NCBI RefSeq assembly: GCF_000336815.1
Contig: NZ_AOLG01000053.1
Location: 1 to 64,000, forward strand
From: Haloferax prahovense DSM 18310
GTDB lineage: Archaea; Halobacteriota; Halobacteria; Halobacteriales; Haloferacaceae
Direction: 5' to 3'
Length of the DNA stretch: 64,000 nucleotides
The position numbers and the translations under genes are program-made. Position 1 is the stretch's first letter. Each line of letters starts with the position of its first letter. The notes beneath the pieces are model-generated. The model was given only the letters and a program-made list of their open reading frames with translations. It was not told the origin of the DNA and searched no databases. Positions 9,311-16,797 of the stretch are shown here, piece by piece.

Positions 9311-9643
9311 TCACAAGTCGACGTCGAGAACGGTTAGAATACCAACTATTTTGTTCCGTGCTAACATACGCCAGTATTGGGGGTAGGAACGAGTTGTCAG
9401 CTCGGCACCCAACATCGAACGACGACTGCGCATCTGAGTGACCACCACAGCGGTCGGTGAGTCACCGACTCGGGACGCTTGCAGGGGATTGGTTCCCGCA
9501 GTCTCCGCTGAGAGAGTGGCGTGCGTGCCGTCGAAGACCACTCCCTGGTCGGCGTCGATCTCATACGAACACGGGTTAGTGCAATCCCAATCGATATACT
9601 CGTGGTTCCGGTAGTCAAGGCTAGGAGCACGCACGTACGACAC
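9311..9643 (-). CDS. Hypothetical protein, weakly supported
   Basis: An open frame of 110 codons starts with GTG at 9643. It contains DYRNHEYIDWDCTNPCSYEI followed by an acidic stretch, which looks protein-like and halophilic. The C-terminal third (MLARNKIVGILTVLDVDL) is less convincing. I recognise no family. It could be a real small gene, a fragment of an exported protein, or chance. It would be divergent from the small zinc-finger gene at 9661. Confidence 0.3.
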   Translation of the reverse strand: MSYVRAPSLDYRNHEYIDWDCTNPCSYEIDADQGVVFDGTHATLSAETAGTNPLQASRVGDSPTAVVVTQMRSRRSMLGAELTTRSYPQYWRMLARNKIVGILTVLDVDL

Positions 9644-9660
9644 ACGCTCCCAGCCACCCT

Positions 9661-9816
9661 ATGATCGACGAGTCAACGACGATTGGCCGTTGCCCGGACT
9701 GCGAGACGGAACTCCACGAGTATCACGTGTTAATCGAGTTCGAGACGGAAGACGACGAGACTGGCGTGTTCGCGGACTGTCCTGAGTGTGATGACGTCGT
9801 TCGGTTGAATCGGTGA
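9661..9816 (+). CDS. Small CPxCG-type zinc-finger protein
   Basis: This gene encodes 51 residues with two zinc-knuckle halves, G-R-C-P-D-C-E near residues 9-15 and A-D-C-P-E-C-D near residues 38-44. They are separated by an acidic linker (EFETEDDETGVF). Four cysteines in two C-P-x-C pairs would bind one zinc ion. Haloarchaea encode many such tiny CPxCG proteins, several of which affect motility, biofilm or stress phenotypes in Haloferax. The role of this one is unknown. The start is the only ATG ahead of the first Cys pair. Confidence 0.75.
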   Translation: MIDESTTIGRCPDCETELHEYHVLIEFETEDDETGVFADCPECDDVVRLNR

Positions 9817-9929
9817 CGTTCACCTGCGTGGTTGGACGACGTCTCCGAGCCGTGTCTGCGACTGCGCGCTACGGCACGGTGAATTCTCTCTGGGGTATTA
9901 GTGCGCTCCCGAAAAAAGCGAAGGACTGT

Positions 9930-10370
9930 TTAGCCGTTGTACGTCCAGCTCTGCAGGGTTGCAGAGTTGGAGCCGGATTCGGAGGTCCAGACAATGCGGA
10001 TAGTGTTGCCCGAGGAGACTGAGAGGCCGTCGGTGGGGTTGTCAAACGTCGTCGAGTCGCCTGCGTTGACGTTGTCGTCAGAACCGGTATCAGCAGCTGG
10101 CCACGCTGCGTCGAGGCCACCGCCAATGACTTTCAGGCGAGCGGGGTCGATGGCGTCACCGCTTTCGTGGGTGATGATGAGTTCAGGCGTCGCATCATCG
10201 TAGTCGAAACTGAAACTCGCCTGCGGGGCAGTGTCGCCGATTTGGTCGCCGAGGCCGAGAACGAACGTCCCGATGACGGCCGCGAGGATGACGGTAATCG
10301 CGACCATCAGAATCACGCCGATAACGGGCGAAACAGCGGAGTCGTCGTTGAAGAGGTTGGTAAGTTGCAT
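9930..10370 (-). CDS. pilA: Type IV adhesion pilin, PilA family
   Basis: This 146-residue pilin precursor begins MQLTNLFNDDSAVSPVIGVI and continues into a long hydrophobic helix (MVAITVILAAVIGTFVLGLG). That is the H-domain shared by the Haloferax PilA1-PilA6 adhesion pilins. The prepilin peptidase PibD would cut just before the hydrophobic stretch, and the helix then forms the pilus core and anchors regulation of motility. The C-terminal domain is beta-rich and Asp/Ser/Thr-rich, as in archaeal pilins. The start at 10370 is chosen because the open frame further upstream (to 10463) has no signal character. It sits two loci beyond the glycosyltransferase cluster, and pilins are known N-glycosylation targets. 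In H. volcanii, pilA2 occupies a similar place. Confidence 0.9.
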   Translation of the reverse strand: MQLTNLFNDDSAVSPVIGVILMVAITVILAAVIGTFVLGLGDQIGDTAPQASFSFDYDDATPELIITHESGDAIDPARLKVIGGGLDAAWPAADTGSDDNVNAGDSTTFDNPTDGLSVSSGNTIRIVWTSESGSNSATLQSWTYNG

Positions 10371-10635
10371 TGTATATTTCCTGTGCCCGAACAGATGGCT
10401 GTCGACGAGTAGTCGACGCGTGTCGCACGCAACGAACAGATGAATCACCTGTTGGGTACACACGACCTCTGTGAAGGCTTACAACCAAACATATGTTGGG
10501 CATGCTAATAAAGATAGATTGAGTGACTATCTCATAGCACGGAACAATCACAAACACAGACAATTCGAGAGGAGACCCACCGAACCAACCCAGCAGAACC
10601 GGTCTCACGAGCCGCCATTGTTACGTTCGTCCTGA

Positions 10636-11463
10636 ATGTCCCGAACCACGATAGTTATCTCTGAGCAACACGTTCAGGCTCTCATGCCGCTTGCGACGGA
10701 GCCAGCAGTCGCGCGGACGTACGTAACGCCGGTCGACGACGCGTGGGCGTACGTTCTGCAGTATCGCGAGACGATGGACTACGTCGCGGCCACCCCCGAC
10801 AGGGGGTCGACCGCAGTCAGTACCACCCTCGACCTCCCACGGAGTCGCGTCCGCGAGTGGATGGATGGAAGCGTCCCGGACGTGGTCCGCGGGCTGAACA
10901 CGGCCATCGAACGCGGTTGGTTCCCCGAGTCACTCCGCCAGCCGGCCGCCCGCGCGCTCAACCGACTCGTCGCCGCGGTGTTCGCGACGGGGAGCATCGC
11001 CCTCGAGAACTACCGGCCGTCGTTCGTCGTCGACGACGCGACCCGCGACGTGGTCGCTGACGCGCTCGCAACGCTCGGCGCGGGCCACCGAACGGTACAC
11101 ACTGACGACGACCGACGCGCGACCGAACTCGTCCCGCGACGCGACGCCGCGGTGTTGGGTCGCGTGCTCGCCGCGGCCGGTGCGCCGGTCGGGCCAAAGA
11201 CCGGCCATGAGACGCTCAGGCTCCCCACGTATCTCGATGACGCGCCGCTGTCGATTCAAGTCGATTTCGTCGAACTCTATGTCGACAGTCGGGGGACCGA
11301 ACTCGACGGGAAGGCGACGACCCCGCTGCTCGAACAGCGCAACGAGGCGTTTCGGCGCGACCTCGCAGCGCTCGTCTCGCAAGTCACAGACGAACCCGTC
11401 TCGGTCGGCACCAACGGCGTGTATCTGTCGGCGACGGCCGCGCGTCGACTCGGCGTGCGGTGA
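10636..11463 (+). CDS. LAGLIDADG-homing-endonuclease-like domain protein, probably domesticated
   Basis: This 275-residue haloarchaeal protein starts at an ATG followed by a helical N-terminal region. Residues 45-95 (STTLDLPRSRVREWMDGSVP) look like an HTH or homeodomain-like DNA-recognition segment. Residues 108-145 (LNRLVAAVFATGSIALENYR) match the first LAGLIDADG helix and strand, but T118 replaces the catalytic Asp. Residues 178-222 (GAPVGPKT, RLPTYLDDAP, FVELYVDSRG) match the G-x-P-x-G-x-K ... L-P-x-Y-L ... F-x-x-x-Y-x-D pattern of the second repeat, with D217 retained. It stands alone, not within an intein or intron. I infer a DNA-binding or regulatory protein of the WhiA-like type rather than an active nuclease. 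Confidence 0.55.
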   Translation: MSRTTIVISEQHVQALMPLATEPAVARTYVTPVDDAWAYVLQYRETMDYVAATPDRGSTAVSTTLDLPRSRVREWMDGSVPDVVRGLNTAIERGWFPESLRQPAARALNRLVAAVFATGSIALENYRPSFVVDDATRDVVADALATLGAGHRTVHTDDDRRATELVPRRDAAVLGRVLAAAGAPVGPKTGHETLRLPTYLDDAPLSIQVDFVELYVDSRGTELDGKATTPLLEQRNEAFRRDLAALVSQVTDEPVSVGTNGVYLSATAARRLGVR

Positions 11464-12004
11464 GTCCGCTGGCCGAACACAGACTGTGGTGTCGACTATC
11501 CAGATTGAAATCTATTCTTGTTGAGTGACTAAATTGACTCAGCTGAGGTCAGGTGAGTATCCGAAACTTCAGTAGCAGAATAAATTTCGCAGTAAATACG
11601 GAAGTATGACAGATTATACCGCAACTGGTAGAGATATCTCCCAGTATTTGGAGGTGAGAAATCGACGATTCTCGATCAAAGATGTGTCGTGTGACGTATT
11701 ATATCTAAATCATTACACAGACCATACATAGTTTAATTCGAACTGTCGACCCGGGTGAGTGCGTCTGGATGACGCTCCCCTGGAGTTTCTATGCACACGA
11801 TAATATTATCGGCTGCATACTGATCGACCGCGAACACGAACTGGACTGGGTGGCGTCCCAGTTCACGCGAGTGACCGCTATCGAGTCGATTCGTCTGGTG
11901 TGATGGCACTGTTCGAGACCGAACGGGAAGCGTCGCTGTCTCGGGTGGCGCATCGCTCGACGACTGGTATCGCAGGGAGTTGAGAACGGCGTCAATCGAC
12001 GGTG
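11464..12004. other. 540-bp AT-rich intergenic region, no confident gene
   Basis: The first 270 bases are AT-rich and contain only a 41-codon ORF (11606-11731, + strand, MTDYTATGRDISQYLEV). It has no recognisable motif and may be chance. The second half has open frames on the minus strand (11733-12035), with a segment QFVFAVDQYAADNIIVCIET that looks protein-like but lacks a family. The region may hold decayed genes, because its composition differs from both flanks. Confidence 0.4.
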
Positions 12005-12151
12005 TTAGTCCGACTGGTCGGTCACGCCGTCGCACGCACAGAGTTGCAGCGCATTCCGAAGGTGGAAGTCCTTCTCGACGGGATCGTCTGTTTCGAGCGC
12101 TTTGTGCAGATGGACTTTCGTCTGCTCGACGAACGACGACGGTTCACTCAT
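12005..12151 (-). CDS. Small haloarchaeal hypothetical protein
   Basis: This gene encodes 48 residues beginning MSEPSSFVEQTKVHLHKALE and continuing through F-H-L-R-N-A-L-Q-L. The pattern of acidic residues, followed by E/D-K-x-F-H-L/I-R-x-A-L-Q-L-L, is one I know from tiny helical proteins conserved among haloarchaea. No function has been established for them. The ATG at 12151 is favoured over an upstream in-frame ATG at 12238, whose extra residues (MVCCNNPNLSW) are not protein-like. A TATA-like sequence was not identified with certainty. Confidence 0.5.
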   Translation of the reverse strand: MSEPSSFVEQTKVHLHKALETDDPVEKDFHLRNALQLCACDGVTDQSD

Positions 12152-12366
12152 CGCCCCAAGTACGAAGTTCACCAGCAGGCGTTCGGAGGCCACGCACGGT
12201 CCGGTCCACGAGAGGTTCGGATTGTTGCAACATACCACTCATGTTTCCTAGCTAACCTTATTCTCAAAAGTGTTTCTAGACGGTTTCTGTCCCTGTGGCC
12301 GTGTTTCAGTGGGTTTCGATGCGAATATCGATAGCTAGGTCCACAAACAGTCAATCGACACCCCAC

Positions 12367-12585
12367 TCACCACTCGGCGAGTCGGCCGTCGTCGTGGTGC
12401 CAGACGGGATTGTACCAGTTGACCTCGCCGCGAGAGCGCTCGCGGACGTACGCCTCGTCCACGTCGATACCCAGTCCCGGGTCGGTCGGCCGTTTGACGA
12501 AACCGTCGGCGAAGTGGAACTGGTGGGGGACGGCGGACACGTCGACCGCGAGCGTCCGCCACCCACTTGCATCACGCTCGCGGCG
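12367..12585 (-). pseudogene. C-terminal stump of an enolase-superfamily (mandelate racemase type) dehydratase
   Basis: Reading the minus strand in one frame gives SAVPHQFHFADGFVKRPTDP, then GLGIDVDEAYV, then NWYNPVWHHDDGRLAEW before the TGA at 12367-12369. The K-R-P-T-D-P-G-L-G-I-D-V-D and N-P-V-W-x-H-x-D-G-x-x-A-E-W motifs are the C-terminal end of sugar-acid dehydratases such as gluconate/galactonate dehydratase. There is no room for the remaining roughly 330 residues, because the aminotransferase coding sequence ends at 12572 on the same strand and overlaps the stump. The rest of the gene was probably removed when the aminotransferase locus moved in or by deletion. Confidence 0.65.
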
Positions 12586-13891
12586 TGCTGACGACGCTGT
12601 CGAGGGCGGCTTCGAAGCACTCGAGTGCCAGGTCGAGTTCCCGGTCGGTCACGTCGAGCGGCGGCAGGAATCGAAGCGACCGCTTACCGCAGCCGAGCGT
12701 GAGAAGCCCCTCGGACAGCGCAGCCTTGAGAACCGCGTCGCGACGGTCCTTGGTATCGAATTCGACGGCAGTCATCAGCCCGAGACCACGCACGTCGGTG
12801 AGACAGGGGGTCCGCTCGGCGAGCCGCGAGAGAGCTGCACGGAGCTTCGTACCCTTCTCCGTGGCGTTCGCCATGAGGTCCTGTTCCTGAATGACGTCGA
12901 GCGTCAGCGTCCCCTGAATCGACGCGAGGATGTCGCCCGCACCCCACGTCGATGACAGTCGCGCTTCGGTGTCCGGGAACAGTTCTTCGTTCGCCACCGT
13001 CGCGCCGACGCGAAGCGCCTTCGCACTGGTGATGACGTCCGGTTCGAGGTCGTAGTGGTCCGAGGCCCACAGCTCGCCGGTCCGACCCACGCCGGACTGA
13101 ATCTCGTCGGCGATGACGGGGATGTCGTGTTCGTCGCAGATGGCCTGCACCTCGCGCATGAATTCCTCGCTCGGGACGTGATAGCCACCTTCGCCCTGAA
13201 CGGGTTCGAGGATGAGAAACGCGACCTGGTCGGCGGGGAGGTGACCGTGGGTGTCGTCGAGTTTGTCGCGCAGCGTCTCGAGACCCGCCATCGAGTACGG
13301 TACGTCGTGGATGCCGCTCACTTCGGGGAACGTGCGACGGTGGACGGACTTCGAGCGGTTGAGCGACAGCGCACCGAGCGTGCGGCCGTGGAACGCCCCG
13401 TCGAAGGTGATGCCGTACTTCGGAGTCTCGCAAGCGTCGTAACAGATTTTGATGGCGTTTTCGACCGCCTCGGCCCCGGAGTTCGACAGGAACACCGTGT
13501 CGAGACCGTAGTGGTCGGTGAGGTCGGTCAGGCGGTCCATGAGGTGGGCCGGTCCGGGCAGCGACGCCGTCTCGGGCGACCCACCGGTGCTCACGTAGAA
13601 GTCCTGGCCCGCGATTTTCATCGGGTCGACGAGGTCGAGGTCGTCGAGGCGGGACTGCAGTTCGGGGTTGTTGTAGCCGAGCGGGGCGGCCGCGACGTGG
13701 CTCGTGAAGTCCAGCAACACGTTGCCGTCGGGGTCGGTACAGAACGGACCGACGGCGTCCTTGGTGATGTCCCACACGAACTCGTAGACGTACGTGCTCG
13801 TCGCGGCGGTTGAGTGGTGATACTCGACCCACTCTGAGGCCTTCGGTCCCGGGAGCGACGTGACGGTCGGCTCGACTGAGTCTCGATCCAT
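12572..13891 (-). CDS. Class III pyridoxal-phosphate aminotransferase
   Basis: This 439-residue fold-type I, class III aminotransferase carries the cofactor site in full. S-N-S-G-A-E-A-V-E-N-A binds the phosphate (residues 136-146), D262-E263 lie in V-I-A-D-E-I-Q-S-G-V-G-R-T-G, and K291 in I-T-S-A-K-A-L forms the internal aldimine. E-P-V-Q-G-E-G-G-Y is also present. Relatives convert omega-amino compounds or ornithine-like substrates (4-aminobutyrate, ornithine, acetylornithine) with 2-oxoglutarate. The exact substrate cannot be told from sequence. The gene lies downstream of an IclR regulator on the same strand and near an NhaC-type transporter, which suggests an amino-acid catabolic unit. 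Confidence 0.9.
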   Translation of the reverse strand: MDRDSVEPTVTSLPGPKASEWVEYHHSTAATSTYVYEFVWDITKDAVGPFCTDPDGNVLLDFTSHVAAAPLGYNNPELQSRLDDLDLVDPMKIAGQDFYVSTGGSPETASLPGPAHLMDRLTDLTDHYGLDTVFLSNSGAEAVENAIKICYDACETPKYGITFDGAFHGRTLGALSLNRSKSVHRRTFPEVSGIHDVPYSMAGLETLRDKLDDTHGHLPADQVAFLILEPVQGEGGYHVPSEEFMREVQAICDEHDIPVIADEIQSGVGRTGELWASDHYDLEPDVITSAKALRVGATVANEELFPDTEARLSSTWGAGDILASIQGTLTLDVIQEQDLMANATEKGTKLRAALSRLAERTPCLTDVRGLGLMTAVEFDTKDRRDAVLKAALSEGLLTLGCGKRSLRFLPPLDVTDRELDLALECFEAALDSVVSTPRA

Positions 13892-14137
13892 ACGAACACC
13901 CTGATGGACAATGTAACATAAATCTACCTAGAAAGATGAGTAACGACCTTAAAATCATCACTCAGCAACCAATCGTCTGATTCTTTGAGAGAGTAGTTTG
14001 GTAATAACGAACTATCTCGGCGCGTGCGAACGCGTCGCAGGTCGCGAATCGGCGGCGGTTCGCGCCGAGGGAGCCCCTCGTGAAGAAACTCGCCACGCGC
14101 CGGCGTCACAGGGCGTTTGGCATCGTCAAAGTCCGGG

Positions 14138-14941
14138 TCATCGGGACGGGTCGAACGTGGTCGTTTCGAGGTTCACCTCGATGATGTTCGCCGCCTGCAT
14201 CACGAGTTCGGGGATTTCCGACCGAAAGCGGTCCCCGGAGAGTCGGCTCGTCGGCGCAGTAACGCTGACCGCCCCGCAGACGTCGCCGTCGACACCGCGA
14301 ATCGGCGCGCCGATAGAGCGCATGCCGCGAAGTTCCTCTTCGTCGTTGACCGCGTAGCCTCGCTCGCGAATCCGCTCGAGTTCGTCGAACAGCCGGTCGG
14401 TGTCGGAGATGGTGTTGTCGGTCTGCTCGACGAGCCCCTGATCGTCGATGATGTCGCGGACGCGGTCGTCGTCGAAGTGGCCGAGCATCGCCTTCCCGGT
14501 CGCCGTACAATGGAGGTACTGCGGGGCCTCGCGCATCCGCAGGTGATAGTCCGTCGCGACCGCGTTGTCGCCGCGACTCTCGTAGATGGTCACCTCCTTG
14601 CCGCGGGAGACGACCGTCAGGTGGACGTACTCGCTGGTCTCGTCCGCGAGCTTGTCCACCTCGAGTTGTCCCGCGCGGTACAGCGGCGTCTCGTTGCGCA
14701 CGGTTTCGCCCATCGTGACCAGTCGGAGGCCGAGGCGATAGCGGCCGTCGACCTTCGCCACGAATCCTTCTTCTTCGAGCGTCGCGAGATAGGTGTGGAC
14801 GGTCCCCTTCGAGGCGTCGAGTTCGTCGCAGACGTCGCTGAACGTCGGGTCGGGCCGTCGCTGTATCGCGGCCAGAATCTCGCTCGCCGTCTGTACGGAT
14901 TTGATTCGACGCGGGCCGTCCGCGGGGCGACTGTCGTCCAT
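14138..14941 (-). CDS. IclR-family transcriptional regulator
   Basis: This regulator has about 267 residues. The N-terminal winged helix-turn-helix includes I-K-S-V-Q-T-A-S-E-I-L followed by F-S-D-V-C-D-E-L-D-A-S-K-G-T-V-H-T-Y-L-A-T-L. The C-terminal effector domain carries H-C-T-A-T-G-K-A-M-L, R-E-R-G-Y-A-V-N-D-E-E and S-I-G-A-P-I-R-G. I chose the start at 14941 (MDDSRPADG). A TATA-like GATATAAC on the minus strand at about 14978-14985 places transcription initiation near 14957, downstream of the alternative ATG at 14968. It is divergent from the NhaC-type gene and upstream of the aminotransferase on the same strand. It may control either or both, but the effector is unknown. Confidence 0.92.
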   Translation of the reverse strand: MDDSRPADGPRRIKSVQTASEILAAIQRRPDPTFSDVCDELDASKGTVHTYLATLEEEGFVAKVDGRYRLGLRLVTMGETVRNETPLYRAGQLEVDKLADETSEYVHLTVVSRGKEVTIYESRGDNAVATDYHLRMREAPQYLHCTATGKAMLGHFDDDRVRDIIDDQGLVEQTDNTISDTDRLFDELERIRERGYAVNDEEELRGMRSIGAPIRGVDGDVCGAVSVTAPTSRLSGDRFRSEIPELVMQAANIIEVNLETTTFDPSR

Positions 14942-15314
14942 ACGAACCCGGACTCGGTGGAGTGCCATTAGTTCTGTTATATCAAACTACGATTCGACTG
15001 ATAACGCCGTTTGTCTGCTATCGACGCAATCGTGTTTGTCTTTCTCAAACATTACGCGCCAAAATCTCCAAATAAAAATTTATATGGGACATTCATGATT
15101 GTTCGAGTGGTATGGATTATCAACCATCTGGCCGCCGCCGGGACACGCCCGCGGTGGGCCGGGTGCGAGCGCGCACGTATCGGCTTCCAACGACGGTCGG
15201 TGAACGCGGACCAACGGTATGCGCCGACCGCGCCGCCCCGGTCTCGGGCGGACTCGTCGGCGGAACACCGACGAGTCGGGCGGGCGATAGACGGCGACCG
15301 GTGGAGGTGCCACG
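14942..15314. promoter_or_regulatory. Divergent promoter region with long leader before the antiporter gene
   Basis: The 373 bases between the IclR gene and the antiporter hold two outward promoters. One is GATATAAC on the minus strand near 14980. The other is AAATTTATATGG on the plus strand near 15077-15088. The plus-strand promoter would give a leader of roughly 200 GC-rich bases before the antiporter start. A Shine-Dalgarno-like GGAGGTG ends 6 bases before the ATG at 15315. Open frames inside the leader have a random-looking Arg/Thr/Pro composition and are not called. Confidence 0.5.
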
Positions 15315-16784
15315 ATGGGGTTAGCGTTCGAGCCCCGCCTGTACGAGGAACTCGACGCCGACGAGCGACCGTCGCTGCTCGAAGCGTTGGTCCCCGTCTT
15401 CGGGATGCTCGTCTTCCTCGGTGTCGGCATCGTCGTCTACGGCCTCGACCCGCAGTTCCCCCTGTTTTGGGGCATCACCTTCACCGGGCTGTTCAGTCGG
15501 TACTGGCTGGGCATCTCCTGGGCGGACCTCTACGACGGCATCACCGACAGCCTCCACATGGGGATTCAGGTTATCCTCATCATGTTCGTCGTCTACGCGC
15601 TCATCGCGACGTGGGTCGCCGCGGGGACGATTCCGAGCCTGATGTACTACGGCCTCGACCTGCTGACGCCGACGATATTCCTGCCCATCACGGCGGTGCT
15701 CGCGTCGATCGTCACGTTCGCAATCGGGTCGTCGTGGACGGCCGCCGGCACGCTCGGCGTCTCGTTTATCGGCATCGGCGCCGGACTGGGGATTCCAGCC
15801 CCGATGACCGCGGGTGCCATCCTCTCAGGAGCGTACATGGGCGACAAACAGTCGCCGCTTTCGGACACGACGAACCTCGCGGCCGCCGTCACGAACACCG
15901 ACCTGTTCGACCACGTCAACGCCATGCGCGACAGTTCCCTCGTCGCGTTCGGCATCGCCGTCGTGCTGTACGCCGTCCTCGGCGTCCAAGCCTCCGGAAA
16001 CATCCCGGTGGGACGCATCGCCGAGATTCAGGGCGCGCTCACCGGGTCGTACGCGATCTCGGTGCTCACCTTCGCCCCGCTCATCATCACGTTCGGTCTC
16101 GCGCTCTACGGCGTTCCCGCGTTGCCGGCGCTCGGCGCGGGCGTGTTCGCGGGCGCAATCACCTCGGTCGTGATGCAGGGAACCGCCTTCGGGGCCGTGT
16201 GGTCCATCGCGCAGTCGGGGACCTCGCCGTCGACCGGGATGGAACTCGTCGATGGCCTGCTGGCCAGCGGGGGTATGATCGGCGGCGCGTGGGTCGTCAC
16301 CATCGCCATCGCAGCGCTGTCGCTCGGCGGGATGCTCGAACGCGCCGGCATCCTCGCCGTGCTTGCACACCACCTCGGCCGACTGAGCCGCGGTGTCGCG
16401 AGCCTGACCGGCGTGACCGCCGTCTCCGCGGTGTCGATGAACGTCCTCGCCGCCGAGCAGTACATCAGCATCGTCGTCCCGGGCATCACGCTCCGGAATC
16501 TCTACGAGGAACAGGGACTCCAAAGCGAGAACCTCTCGCGGGCCATCGAGTCCGCGGGGACGACCACGAGCGCGCTCATCCCGTGGAACAGTGGGGCGCT
16601 GTTCATGGCCGGTACGCTCGGCGTCGGGACCCTCGAGTACGCGCCGTACTACTTCTTCGGCCTGCTGTCGCCGCTCGTCTTGCTCCTCATGGGCGTGACC
16701 GGCTGGCAGATCACCTACCAACCTGGCGCGGCCCCCGATGACGCCGGCGACCGTCCCGGCTCGCCCTCGTCGACCGACGACTGA
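15315..16784 (+). CDS. nhaC: NhaC-family Na+/H+ antiporter-like transporter
   Basis: This 489-residue membrane protein has about 12 helices. The family signature S-G-A-Y-M-G-D-K-Q-S-P-L-S-D-T-T-N-L-A (residues 174-192) follows T-A-G-A-I-L and a G-S-S-W-T-A-A-G-T helix. A second conserved segment, M-N-V-L-A-A-E-Q-Y-I-S-I-V, lies near residue 375. NhaC members exchange Na+ for H+, and several relatives exchange malate/lactate or amino acids, so the transported ion or solute is not certain. The ATG at 15315 is preceded by GGAGGTG, an unusually good ribosome-binding site for this window. Location next to an IclR regulator and an aminotransferase hints at uptake of an amino compound. Confidence 0.85.
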   Translation: MGLAFEPRLYEELDADERPSLLEALVPVFGMLVFLGVGIVVYGLDPQFPLFWGITFTGLFSRYWLGISWADLYDGITDSLHMGIQVILIMFVVYALIATWVAAGTIPSLMYYGLDLLTPTIFLPITAVLASIVTFAIGSSWTAAGTLGVSFIGIGAGLGIPAPMTAGAILSGAYMGDKQSPLSDTTNLAAAVTNTDLFDHVNAMRDSSLVAFGIAVVLYAVLGVQASGNIPVGRIAEIQGALTGSYAISVLTFAPLIITFGLALYGVPALPALGAGVFAGAITSVVMQGTAFGAVWSIAQSGTSPSTGMELVDGLLASGGMIGGAWVVTIAIAALSLGGMLERAGILAVLAHHLGRLSRGVASLTGVTAVSAVSMNVLAAEQYISIVVPGITLRNLYEEQGLQSENLSRAIESAGTTTSALIPWNSGALFMAGTLGVGTLEYAPYYFFGLLSPLVLLLMGVTGWQITYQPGAAPDDAGDRPGSPSSTDD

Positions 16785-16797
16785 CGAGGAACCGCCC

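Noticed and set aside
12684-13961. 425-codon minus-strand ORF overlapping the aminotransferase
   Set aside because: Arg-rich, in the wrong frame relative to the complete PLP-enzyme motifs.
15112-15324. 70-codon ORF in the antiporter leader, overlapping its start
   Set aside because: It looks like possible translational coupling, but the composition is random-like (RRRDTPAVG, RTYRLPTTV) and no ribosome-binding site precedes it.
15011-16741. 576-codon plus-strand ORF overlapping the antiporter
   Set aside because: The protein is Arg/His/Pro-rich and out of frame with the transporter, whose family motifs are unambiguous. It is a frame shadow.
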